Shown here one piece after another: positions 9,667 through 20,718 of a stretch of DNA of 64,000 nucleotides; position 1 is the first letter of the stretch; each line of letters opens with the position of its first letter. A program made the translations under genes and the position numbers. Below the pieces are notes generated by a model that was not told the origin of the DNA, searched no databases, and worked only from the letters and a program-made list of their open reading frames with translations. The stretch comes from Brasenia schreberi (Eukaryota; Streptophyta; Magnoliopsida; Nymphaeales; Cabombaceae), in the NCBI GenBank assembly GCA_036023115.1, contig JAYKKT010000089.1, positions 19,835,001 through 19,899,000 on the forward strand, read 5' to 3'.

Positions 9667-9785
9667 CAGACTGACCCTTGCGCATCGGTGCAAGAAGGTC
9701 TGCGACGACAAGAGCTCACTTCCTCACAGTCGCCACGATTAGAAGTCAGTGTTAAATATATCTTTGCTAGCTTAGGTAAGCTAGC
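9667..9785 (+). other. Two conserved U5 stem-loops and PBS-like core
   Basis: Stem-loop 1 (9667-9702): CAGAC and CC pair with GGTCTG, enclosing CTTGC...GCAAG. Stem-loop 2 (9766-9785): GCTAGCTTA-GG-TAAGCTAGC, 9-bp arms. Directly after it comes CTGGCACGCCC, matching the first ten bases of the PBS of element I. All three are found near the U5 end of every LTR whose end is visible. Confidence 0.7.
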
Positions 9786-9881
9786 TGGCACGCCCTGTTT
9801 GCATAAATAGGCCTTAGACACACGAGAGGATCCGCTCCGAGCCCTGAAAAGGTGAGAAGTGGGGATTTTCACGCGTCTACA

Positions 9882-11069
9882 CTAAACCTAACCTAATCCT
9901 AGCCTAATCACCTAACCCACCTCACTAAACCTCACCCCAAAACCAACCCACCTAGCTAAACCTCACCCCAAAACCAACCCACCTAGCTAAACCCTAAACC
10001 TCTAAACTACCCCACCTAAACCTAGCACACAATCTACCCAAAACCCCTTGTATTTAAAATATTTGCCCTACCCTAATACCAGCCCACCTTACTACCTTAC
10101 CACCACCCCTAGACCACCTAACCACTACCCTAAAACCAGCCCCACCGCCCTTCACAAAAGCTATAAAAAACCCCCCCTAGTGGGCGGGTTTTTCAGCTTT
10201 TTGGGTCCTCCCTTCCCAGCTGATCTTCCAACTCTTCTCACCCTCCTTTCTAGCCCAGCCGGCTCTTCCACCTGCACCACCACCGTGCTCCACCTGCGCC
10301 ACCACTCCCCAGCCACCTGTCGCCATCCTCTTCATCCGGCCGAACCAACCACTCCACCACACTCGGCTGCTCCTCAACCAACCGCCACCTCCCATCATCG
10401 CCAGTTAGTATCCCATTCCTCACCTCACCTCTTCTCTACTCCCCCTCCACTCTCAGCCACCTGCACCACCACCATCTTACCCTAACACCAGCCTCTTGCC
10501 GCCACCACTCCCATTCGGCCAAGCCTCAACCAACCTAACTACCCGCCACTACCTAGACACCCTAGCTACACCCGGCCACTCCACCCAACTCCCTAAGATC
10601 TGCCCATATCACCTCGCCACATCCACCACCACCTTACCACATACCCTAGCTAGCTCCCTTCCCATCCACCATTGCCTAGCCACCCTAGTAGCCCGCCACC
10701 ACCAAGTCCCCTTAGTCGGCCACTCCAACCGACTGTCACCTTTCCATTCGGCCAGCCACCCGCCAACCTTAGGTGCTCCATTAGACACTCCCTTAGGCTC
10801 CCCCTTAGTGCCATACTCCCTAACCTTATCCTCCCTTAGTGACCCTACTTAGGCGCTTCAGCCCAACACGCCAAAACCAGCCCATCCCTAGCAGCCGACC
10901 ATCTTCAAGGCGCCTCTCCCGCGCACCCAAGACATCCGGCCAGCACCTCCCCTTGCCGTTCAACTTCACGGAGCTCCCTCTTGCAACCCAAGGTGAAGGC
11001 CAAGCCCATGCTCAAGCAAGCCATCTTCGGACCAGCTATTAGTAAGTGCCTAACTCGGTCCTTAGTTAT
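9882..11069 (+). mobile_element. LTR B, middle piece
   Basis: Plus-strand LTR fragment that starts in the telomere-like block right after the end of element A. It carries a TATA box (TATAAAAAA at 10162) with a GC hairpin, a CACC-rich leader and the second GTAAGTG site (11040), and stops in CTTAGTTAT where the LTR of C begins. The sequence continues at 19293. No gene: the proline/threonine-rich frames at 10048-10485 and 10496-10852 are leader repeats. A 31-bp unit is tandemly duplicated at 9927-9988. Confidence 0.85.
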
Positions 11070-12691
11070 TGTAAACACACCGAAATCCCACGAATTCCTT
11101 AAAACAAACCTGGTTTTGTAAAAGCAGCCCCAAAGGGCCATTTTGAGTCTGGAAACCCAGGAGCATTCCAGACAACCCTGTATATATGTTTTAAACTTTA
11201 TCTTTCAAAAACATATGATATGGCTTTTGAAAACTTTTTAAAACATGTTTTGAAACCCCGAAGTAGCTTGGCCCGATCAAGACAGGACCAGGAGAGCTAA
11301 GAAGGGCCCGGAACCAGAGCACATGTCGAGCCCGGCACAGCAATTCTTGTATCTTATTCACACCCCCAGGATCTCGAACGTCCAAGACCCTGTTCATATC
11401 AAAATATCCTTTGAAGTCATCTCCGGAAGGCAGAAACGGAGGCGGACGACCATGTTGGCGAAGACCCAACGCAGACGGAGTACTGATGCTGTCAGGCCCC
11501 GCACGAATCGTCCGTTTCGAACCCAGCTCGAAGGAGTCAGAGTTCAGTTTGGATTGGATCTGGACCATATATATCCAGATTCCAATCCAAACCCTTGTGT
11601 GGACTTGGATTTGGATTTGGATCCAGAGATCCAATCCAATATCCATATCCATGGCCCACATCACCTTCTCATAAATCGAGGTGGGGCCCACTTGAAATTC
11701 ACGTGGGATATTGGGCATGAGAGAGAGTGGGGATGGAAAATATCAAGAGTGTTGTATTAAGCTTGACTTGTGTGTCAAGTTTGGGTTTAATCATGTGGGT
11801 TAGCCTAATTGAGTGGGTTTAAGCTTGTAATTAGCTAAAGCCTAACCTAGGGCTGCACCAACATGGGGTGATCAAGGTCTATGGGCCATGCTAAGGGAGC
11901 TCCCTCACCTAAACCTAACCCAAAATGACTAATCCTAGCCTAAACCCCTAATCCACCCCTAATCCCAACCTAATCACCTAACCCACTTCCCTAATCCCGG
12001 CCTAATCCCAACCTAATCACCTAACCCACTTCCCTAATCCTTCCCTAAACCTAGACTAATTTCCCTAATCCTAGCCTAAACCTAGCCTAATCACCTAACC
12101 TAGCTCACTAAACCTCACCCTAAAACCCAACCACCTAACCTAGCCCTAAACCCCTAAACCACCCTTAGCCCACAATCTACCCAAACCCCTAGTTTTAAAA
12201 TATCTGGCCCAACCCTTTCCAGCCCACCTTATCTACATACCACCCTACCTAAACCACCTAACCACTACCCTCAGCCCAGCCCTAACCGACCTACCCATCC
12301 CCTATTTAACCCCCTCCCCTTTGGGGGCGGGTTTGGAAGCAAGAAGGCCCTCACCTCAGCCCAGCCGATTCCACTCTCCACCTGCTCCACCAGCTCTACC
12401 TGCACCGCCACCTTCCCTCTTCCATCCACCACCATTCCCCAGCCGGACACCACCACCTTCACCCAACTGAACCAGCCAAGAGCCCACCTGCCCGCCTGCT
12501 TCTCATTGCCTTCCATCGCCTCTCCCCATTCGGTAAGTACCCTGCACCTTACCTAGCCCCTTCTCTACCACCTCTCCACTCCTAGCCACCCACCCTATCA
12601 TCATCTTAGCCCTTCTGCCACCACCCCTTTTACTTAGCCGAACCTAGAGAAACCCAAACTGCTGGCCACTACCTAGCCATCATATCCCATG
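11070..12691 (+). mobile_element. 5' LTR of element C, truncated on its right
   Basis: Starts TGTAAACACACCGAAATCCC and keeps U3, the recurrent ORF (11323-11760), the telomere-like block (with a 40-bp duplication near 11968-12047 shared with its partner LTR), a TATA-like CTATTTAAC at about 12303, the GC hairpin and the first GTAAGTAC site (about 12533). It ends abruptly near 12691. Promoter elements are retained, so transcription of the remnant is possible in principle. Confidence 0.85.
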
Positions 12692-12693
12692 TA

Positions 12694-14966
12694 AACTGAA
12701 GGCATACCTGGTTAATCCCCCCGTTTTGAATCCTCCAAAACAAGGAAAACCGCTTTTATTATACATCTCCGTGCATGTAAACGCTTTAGGAGCCCTGTTG
12801 GCTCAATACGAGGATGACACCCATAAGGAGTATGCCATCTACTATATTTCGAAAACTCTCTTTGCTTATGAACGAAATTATCAAGCCATGGAGAAGAAAT
12901 GCTTGGCCCTAGTCTGGGCCTGCCAGAAGTTCAAACACTATTTCCTAGATCATGAGATCTGGATAGTGTCCAAGCTTGATCCAATCAAGCACTTGTTCGA
13001 AAAACCCATTCTCACAGGTAGATTGGGTAAATGGCAACTCCTTCTAATGGAGTATGATCTGAAATACCATCACCAGATCTCCATTAAGGGGCAAGCCCTA
13101 GCAGATTACGTGGCTGAATTCCCCTTAGAGGACGCATATCCCACTCTTGCCGAAATGCCTGATGAAGGCATATTGCAAAACCATTTTCGAAACCACATTT
13201 TGGCAAATTCTTTCGAAAACCAAGTGTGGAAGATGCACTTCGACGGGGCACGAAACCAACGAGGGGCTGGTGTCGGGATCATCGTAATCTCCCCTGAAAA
13301 GGGCGAGATTCCCATAGCAGTCCGCTTAGATTTCGAATGTTCCAACAACGTAGCTGAGTATGAAGCACTCATACAAGGCTTAAGGATTTCGAAAACTCTA
13401 GGGGCATCATGCATCGAGGTCTTTGGAGATTCGCTCCTTGTCATAAACCAAGTTTTAAAAATTTGGCAAGTACGTAATGAGAAACTACTTCCATATCACG
13501 AGTTGGCCACTCGATTGGTCCAATCCTTCCGGTCGTGTAAGCTCACACACGTAGGAAGAGAGGACAATGGCATCGCCAATGCCCTCTCCTCCTTGGGTTC
13601 AGCCTTGAAGGTCGATCCCATTTCAGGGACCAGATCTTTGGAAATATGGCATGCGCCCCATCCATCCACACACGACTTGGATATTTGCCAAAACAACCCA
13701 GAGTCTATTGAAAAACCCTGGTTCTATGACATAAAACAATTTTTAGAAAATGGGGGATTTGCCGAGAATGCCACATCCAAAGATAAGGCATTCATTCGTA
13801 AGATTTCGACCCGATACACCATTCTGGGTAGGGTCTTATACAAAAAGAGTTTTACCGGCATTCTGCTTAGGTGTATCGACCTAGAGGAGGCTAGGATAGT
13901 GATGCATGAGTTCCACGATGGAGAATGTGGAGGTCATGTTAATGCCAACATGATGGCAATGAAAATACTTAGAGGGGGCTATTTTTGGTCCACCCTGAAA
14001 AAGGATTGTCACGATCATGTTAGGAAGTGTCATCCATGTCAAGTGCATGGGCACGCCATTCATATCCCTTCATCTGCATTGCATTCCGTGGTCAGCCCCT
14101 GGCCATTTACCATGTGGGCGTTTGACATTGTAGGCCCAATATTTCCAAAGGCCTCGAATGGGCATCGTTTTATTCTAGCAGCCACGGAGTATTTCTCCAA
14201 GTGGGTGGAAGCCATTTCCCTAACAAATGTAATGGGGCAACATGTGGTGGCTTTCATCCGGAGGAATATCTTGGCTCGATTTGGGGTTCCACGAGACCTT
14301 GTGTCTGATAATGGTACCCCATTCAAGAACGAGCGGATGGTCAAGTTGTGCAACACGTATGGCATAACTCACCACTTCTCTTCGCCCTACTACCCTCAAG
14401 GCAACGGCCAAGCCGAAGCCACAAACAAGACTCTCATTAGTATTATTAAGAAAACCTTAGAGAAGGGTAGGACATGGCACGAGAAGCTGGATGAAGCCTT
14501 ATGGGCTTATAGGACTTCCATCCGGACTCCCACGAATGCCACACCATTCGAATTGGTCTATGGCACAAACGCCATTCTTCCAATTCATACCCAACTGCAT
14601 TCATTCCATACATCCCTAGCACTCGACCTCCCCCTAGAGACGCTTCAGCATGCTAGGATGGCCGAACTAGATTTGCTAGATGAGAGACGACTCCTTGCCA
14701 TGGATCATGCTCGTGCATACCGACAAAGGATAGCCCGACATTATAGCAAACACATAAGACCTCGCCACTTTGAAGTGGGAGATCTGGTCTTGAAAACCAT
14801 CCACCATCATGGCCCACACACCCTAGGCAAGTGGCGCCCCAACTGGGATGGACCCTATGTTGTATGAGCAACCACTACGAACAATTCGTATTGGTTGATC
14901 AATGTAGAAGGTAGGAATTTAGCAGATCCTATCAATATCCAATACTTAAAGAAGTATCATGTGTAG
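12694..14966 (+). pseudogene. pol: pol remnant of element C (RNH-aRNH-INT)
   Basis: Starts inside the RT-RNase H connection (LKAYLVNPP) because everything upstream is deleted. The longest frame with a Met runs 12726-14867. It contains the degenerate Ty3-type RNH (LLLYISVHVNALGALLAQ, no first Asp), a complete aRNH (DGAR from residue 170, NNVAEYEAL, FGDSLLV, NGIANAL where others have NGIADAL), the integrase HHCC finger, and catalytic Asp 467, Asp 528 and Glu 564. A TGA at 14865-14867 replaces the CGA seen in A inside the GPY region; the tail continues in frame to the natural stop at 14966. RT is missing, so the copy is not autonomous. The aRNH Asp to Asn change in NGIAN may also disable it. Confidence 0.92.
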
Positions 14967-16136
14967 GATCTGGATTAAATTCCAGTTTTCGAAAATTTTA
15001 GGAGGGATAGCTGCCCTGAGACATGTGAATAAGGTGCAAAGGCGAACTTGTGTGACCCTAAGTGAGAGAATTCGCATTTGTGAAAGAGTGGAGTTTTCAA
15101 AATCGTGGTTACATTTCAAAATCCTTCTTCTTACAAAGAAAGGCCTAGTTCAACATAGCAAGATACTTGCAAGTAGTACGTGCTATTTCTAAATAGGCTG
15201 ATCTGGAATGGATCGAGTGTAGGCTTGGGATAAGTCCTCCCCTCTTCTCTCCTATTTCCAAAAGGAAAACAAAGGCCCAAATCAAAAGGGAATTTCCCAT
15301 TTAAAGTCTCTTTCCAAAAGAAAGAAACCATACTTCAAAAAGAAAAATCGATTCTCTTATGAAAAAGAGGGATTAAAGAAAAAATACTCCCAAAGGGAGA
15401 TCCTCTATGAAAAAAAGGAAAAAGAGGCCAAAAAGCTCAAAAAGAGCAGTTTTCCGCCTTCTATGCCTTAAGCCAAGGGACGCTTCAGAAGGGACCGTGG
15501 TATCTCTTTCCCATCCCTGGCTTATCCCAAGCTAAAGCATGGTTCATTTCGAGGAATCCTAAAGTAAAAATAGGATTTACTTACTTGAATTTCATCTTGT
15601 TTGAGAATTCGACGTTTCGAGTAAGGCGTAGGAATTTGAAATGAAGCTTGTTTTCTTATAAAACCTCCGCTAGATAAGCGAGTGTTAAGACTCAAACAAG
15701 GGCAAGCACGAAGAGCTCGAGATCCTTAGGATCGAGGCTCAAGACAGTTGTCCCTTTTGTAAATAGTTTTTGTAAATAAGTTTTGAAAACCGAACATCGA
15801 ACAGCATAGGACTTGCTCACTTGGAGCAACAGGACTTGTAAGTCTCTAGAGTTCGACCACATCTGGTCTCGGGGAGGTCGCCATTCTTGGCACCACACCC
15901 ATGTCATCTGCATTCCACGCATGGTACTTGCATGAACATGATCCCATTTAGGACCAGATTCCATAAGTGATCCCTTTGGCGTGATATCTCCTCCTACCAG
16001 AGTTTGTAAATTGAGATTTTGCTAAAATGGGACGATCCCATATTCTTCGTGGCTAGATCTAGGGAGACATTAAAAGGGGTGTTTGTCATCTTTGCCCTTA
16101 TCTAAATCTATTTGGACAAGGCCAAAGAGGGGCATC
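14967..16136 (+). other. 3' non-coding block and polypurine tract of element C
   Basis: Same architecture as 5354-6512 in A: purine-rich runs, a GCTC-AAAAA-GAGC hairpin near 15435, the partly damaged ACCAC-type hairpin near 15475-15505, and AAAGAGGGGCATC before the LTR. No gene seen; short frames are not shared in a way that suggests coding. Confidence 0.7.
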
Positions 16137-19100
16137 TGTAAACACCCCGAAATCCCACGAATTCCTTAAAACAAACCTGGTTTTGTAAAAGCAGCCCCAA
16201 AGGGCCATTTTGAGTCTGGAAACCCAGGAGCCTTCTAGACAACCCTGTATATATGTTTTAAACTTTATCTTTCAAAAACATATGATATGGCTTTTGAAAA
16301 CTTTTTAAAACATGTTTTGAAACCCCGAAGTGGCTTGGCCCGATCAAGGCAGGACCAGGAGAGCTAAGAAGAGCCCGGAACCGGAGCACATGTCGAGCCC
16401 GGCACAGCAACTCTTGTATCTGATTCACACCCCCAGGATCTCGAACGTCCAAGACCCTGTTCATATCAAAATATCCTTTGAAGTCATCTCCGGAAGGCAT
16501 AAACGGAGGCGGACGACCATGTTGGCGAAGACCCAACGCCGACGGAGTACTGATGCTGTCAGGCCCACACGAATCGTCCGTTTCGAACCCAGCTCGAAGG
16601 AGTCAGAGTTCAGTTTGGATTGGATCTGGACCATATATATCCAGATTCCAATCCAAACCCATGTGTGGACTTGGATTTGGATTTGGATCCAGAGATCCAA
16701 TCCAATATCCATATCCATGGCCCACATCACCTTCTCATAAATGGAGGTGGGGCCCACTTGAAATTCACGTGGGATATTGGGCATGAGAGAGAGTGGGGAT
16801 GGAAAATATCAAGAGTGTTGTATTAAGCTTGACTTGTGTGTCAAGTTTGGGTTTAATCATGTGGGTTAGCCTAATTGAGTGGGTTTAAGCTTGTAATTAG
16901 CTAAAACCTAACCTAGGGCTGCACCAACATGGGGTGATCAAGGTCTATGGGCCATGCTAAGGGAGCTCCCTCACCTAAACCTAACCCAAAATGACTAATC
17001 CTAGCCTAAACCCCTAATCCACCCCTAATCCCAACCTAATCACCTAACCCACTTCCCTAATCCCGGCCTAATCCCAACCTAATCACCTAACCCACTTCCC
17101 TAATCCTTCCCTAAACCTAGACTAATTTCCCTAATCCTAGCCTAAACCTAGCCTAATCACCTAACCTAGCTCACTAAACCTCACCCTAAAACCCAACCAC
17201 CTAACCTAGCCCTAAACCCCTAAACCACTCTTAGCCCACAATCTACCCAAACCCCTAGTTTTAAAATATCTGGCCCAACCCTTTCCAGCCCACCTTATCT
17301 ACATACCACCCTACCTAAACCACCTAACCACTACCCTCAGCCCAGCCCTAACCGACCTACCCATCCCCTATTTAAACCCCTCCCCTTTGGGGGCGGGTTC
17401 GGAAGCAAGAAGGCCCTCACCTCAGCCCAGCCGATTCCACTCTCCGCCTGCTCCACCAGCTCTACCTGCACCGCCACCTTCCCTCTTCCATCCACCACCA
17501 TTCCCCAGCCGGACACCACCACCTTCACCCAACCGAACCAGCCAAGAGCCCACCTGCCCGCCTGCTTCTCATTGCCTTCCATCGCCTCTCCCCATTCGGT
17601 AAGTACCCTGCACCTTACCTAGCCCCTTCTCTACCACCTCTCCACTCCTAGCCACCCACCCTATCATCATCTTAGCCCTTCTGCCACCACCCCTTTTACT
17701 TAGCCGAACCTAGAGAAACCCAAACTGCCGGCCACTACCTAGACATCATATCCCATTCGGCCTTCCCCTAGGTGTCCCATTCGGCCTTCCCACAAACCCT
17801 CCTTTGGGTCCAGTTTCCCTAAACTCTCAACTCCCCTAGTGACCCTAAAAACCCACTTATTTAGCCCCTTTAAACCCCCTACCTTGAGGCGACATCTACT
17901 TGCCACCGGCCACCTTCGAGGCGCCTATCCCGTGCCCCACTTGCAGCCGGCCAGCACCTTTGATCACCTATCCTCGCGGAGCTCCCGTTTGCAGCCCAAG
18001 GCCAAGGCCAAGCCCACGCTCAAGCAAGACCTCTACGGACCAGCTACTCGTAAGTGTCTAAACTCGGTCTTTAGTTATACACTTGCTTGAGATTCAATTT
18101 GATACGGGGTTGTAATAACGGAGCATAGTCTCCCCCTGCTTGTAATAACGTGGCTTGGCACAACCACACACGTGCACTCTCTTAGTCGTGCACGATTTTG
18201 AACACACACGGGCCTAATCAGCCCCTAATACATAAGTGTATATATATACTTTCATTTTCGAAGGGTTTTGTTTAAGTTGGGTGCGTTGTCTTTCAATTCA
18301 AGCACTCACACACATTGAGCTTTCGCTCTTAGTTGAAAGACCCAAGTAAGGGCCGACCTATACTATTTGGGTTTTATTTCATGTCGTGTGAGTAAGTCTT
18401 TCAATTCAAGCACTTTCACACACATTGAGCCTTCGCTCTTACTCCCAAGACCTTAGTAAAGGCCTTATTGCAGTTATATTTGGGTTTCATTTATGTCGTG
18501 TGTGTAGTACTTCAATTCAAGCACTCTCACACACATTGAGCCTTCGCTCTTACTCCCAAGACCTTAGTCAAGGCCATACTGCAATTTATATTTGGGTTTA
18601 ATTTCATGTCGTGTGTGTAAGTCTTTCAATTCAAGCACGCACCCACATTGAGCCTTCGCTCTTATTTGCAAGACCCGAGTAAGGGCTCATATACATAAGC
18701 TATATACATATCTCCCTTCGGTTATTTCCCTTCGGTTATTTCCCTTCGGTTATTTCCCTTCTGTTATTTCCCCTTCAGTATTGTCTTTACATTTCGGGTT
18801 TTCCCTTTGGAGTAGCGTGAGTTTGCATTGCATCTACGCCATACCACGAGGTAGGACGCATATTGCATCGAAGCAAGCCCCGCTCGAATTCGCCCATGTA
18901 GTGGAGTGTTCATAACACACAAACTAGGTGGCCCGAAAAGGGATAAAAGAAAAGACTTAGGCACGTGCAAATCCACGTGATCTAAAATATGCAATCGCAT
19001 CCTAAAGACCCGAAATAGACACCTCGAACCGCTTCGTAGACTTTCTCTCCAAAACTCGATTTTTGCAAAGCGTACAGACTGACCCTTGCGCATCGGTGCA

Positions 19101-19292
19101 AGAAGGTCTGCGACGACAAGAGCTTACTTGCTCACAGTCGCCACGTTTAGAAGTCAGTGTTAAAAATATCTTCGCTAGCTTAAGTAAGCTAGCTGGCACG
19201 CCCTGTTTGCATACATAGGCCTTAGACACACGAGAGGATCCGCTCCAAGCCCCCGAAAGAGGCGAAGAGGCAGGGATTTTCGCGCGTCTACA
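16137..19292 (+). mobile_element. 3' LTR of element C (3156 bp)
   Basis: Complete LTR from TGTAAACACCCCGAAATC to CGCGTCTACA. Holds the telomere-like block with the same 40-bp duplication as its 5' partner, TATA-like CTATTTAAA at 17368, GTAAGT sites at 17599 and 18050, four U5 repeats (18287-18690), a 14-bp minisatellite (18713-18778), both U5 stem-loops (second near 19170) and the LTR end. The U3 ORF is frame-broken here (16330-16740). Confidence 0.92.
18713..18778 (+). repeat. 14-bp minisatellite TTATTTCCCTTCGG
   Basis: About 4.5 units of TTATTTCCCTTCGG in U5 of C. The array is longer in LTR N (62313-62395 on the minus strand, about six units) and shorter in B, J and L, so it varies in copy number between LTRs. 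Confidence 0.8.
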
Positions 19293-20718
19293 GTTGTATA
19301 CTTGCTTAAAATTCAATTCGATATGGGGTTGTAATAACGGAGCATAGTCTCCCCCCGCTTGTAATAACGTGGCTTGGCACACCCACACACACGTGCACTC
19401 TCTTAGTTGTGCACGATTTGGAACACACACGGGCCTAATCAGCCCCTAATATATATATATATATACTTTGACTTGTGTAGGGTTTTGCTTAAGTTGGGTG
19501 TGTTGTCTTTCAATTCAAGCACTCACACACATTGAGCCTTCGCTCTTATTTGAAAAACCCAAGTAAGGGCCGAGCTATACTATTTGGGTTTTCATTTCAT
19601 GTCGTGTGTGTAAGTCTTTCAATTCAAGCACTCACACACATTGAGCCTTCGCTCTTATTTGAAAGACCCAAGTAAGGGCCGAGCTATACTATTTGGGTTT
19701 TCATTTCATGTCGTGTGTGTAAGTCTTTCAATTCAAGCACTCACACACATTGAGCCTTCACTCTTATTTGAAAGACCCAAGTAAGGGCCGAGCTATACTA
19801 TTTGGGTTTTCATTTCATGTCGTGTGTGTAAGTCTTTCAATTCAAGCACTCACACACATTGAGCCTTCGCTCTTATTTGAAAGACCCAAGTAAGGGCCGT
19901 GTTATACTATTTGGGTTTAATTTCATGTTGTGTGCGTAGTACTTCAATTCAAGCACTCACACACATTGAGCTTTCGCTCTTATTCCCAAGACCTTAATCA
20001 AGGCCATACTGCAAGTTATATTTGGGTTTCATTTCATGTCGTGTGTGTAAGTCTTTCAATTCAAGCACGCACCCACATTGAGCCTTCGCTCTTATTTACA
20101 AGACCCGAGTAAGGGCCCATATACATACCATATATACATATCTCCCTTCGGCATTTACATTACAAGTCATTGCCTTTCGGTTATTTCCCTTCGGTTATTT
20201 CCCTTCGGCATTGTCTTTACATTCAGGTTTTCCCTTTGGAGTAGCATGAGATTGCATTGCATCTACGCCATACCACGAGGTAGGACGCATATTGCATCAA
20301 AGCAAGCCCCGCTCAAATTCGCCCATGTAGTGGAGTGTTCATAACACACACACTAGGTGTCCCATAAAGGGATAAAAAGAAAGACTTAGGCACGTGCAAA
20401 TCCACGTGATCTAAAATCTGCAATCGCATTCTAAAGACCCGAATTAAACACCTCGAACTGCTTCTTAAGCTTTTTCTCCCAAAACTCGATTTTTAAATGC
20501 GTACAGACTGACCCTTGCGCATCGGTGCAAGAAGGTCTGCGACGACAAGAGCTCACTTGCTCACAGTCGCCACGTTAGAAGTCAGAATTAAAATATATCT
20601 TCGCTAGCTTAGGTAAGCTAGCTGGCACGCCCTGTTTATATAAATAGGCCTTAGACACACAAGAGGATCCACACCAGGCCCTAAGAAAGCCAGAGGCGGG
20701 GATTTTCCTGCGACTACA
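19293..20718 (+). mobile_element. LTR B, right piece (U5)
   Basis: Continues LTR B after the insertion of C: GTTGTATACTTGC joins the CTTAGTT left at 11069. Six U5 repeats (19505-20130), minisatellite traces, the two U5 stem-loops and the end GCGACTACA at 20718. What follows is decayed interior of element D rather than a PBS, so B is probably a solo LTR or the right LTR of an element inserted into D. Its left end is outside the window. Confidence 0.85.

Larger units (their letters stand above)
2250..9881 (+). mobile_element. Element A: Tat-type Ty3/gypsy, 5' part missing from view
   Basis: Plus-strand retrotransposon seen from the start of RT to the end of its 3' LTR: pol, then about 1.16 kb of non-coding 3' sequence, a polypurine tract and the LTR. 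LTR F cuts it on the left. On the right the LTR ends at CGTCTACA (9881) and is followed by the middle of another LTR (B), so A sits inside B. The gag, PR, PBS and 5' LTR would lie left of F, outside the window. Confidence 0.85.
6513..9881 (+). mobile_element. 3' LTR of element A (3369 bp)
   Basis: Begins TGTAAACACCCCGAAATC directly after the polypurine tract and ends GCGTCTACA (TG...CA). Order of parts: U3 with the TTTGGGGCTGC-type segment, the 144-codon ORF region and two inverted repeats (6990-7086); a GTGGGCCCAC-containing conserved block near 7120; a CTTGAC-TTGTGT-GTCAAG hairpin near 7205; a telomere-like block; TATA box and GC hairpin (7742-7772); a Pro/Thr-codon-like CACCTGCTCC leader; two GTAAGT sites (7981, 8440); six U5 repeats of about 110 bp; two strong stem-loops; and the LTR end. 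Confidence 0.92.
11070..19292 (+). mobile_element. Element C: internally deleted Tat-type retrotransposon with TSD
   Basis: Plus-strand element inserted in LTR B. Flanks are GTTAT (11065-11069) and GTTGT (19293-19297), a 5-bp TSD with one mismatch. Left LTR 11070-12691 breaks off in CATATCCCA, a few extra bases (GTAA) follow, and pol begins mid-RNase H. The lost part covers the right half of the 5' LTR, PBS, gag, PR and RT. The two LTRs match well: TG start to the CATATCCC landmark is 1611 bp on the left and 1610 bp on the right. Confidence 0.88.

Noticed and set aside
10048..10852. Proline/threonine/histidine-rich protein genes
   Set aside because: These frames are translations of CACC- and CCTA-rich leader and telomere-like sequence; they change frame freely among LTR copies and lack any domain.
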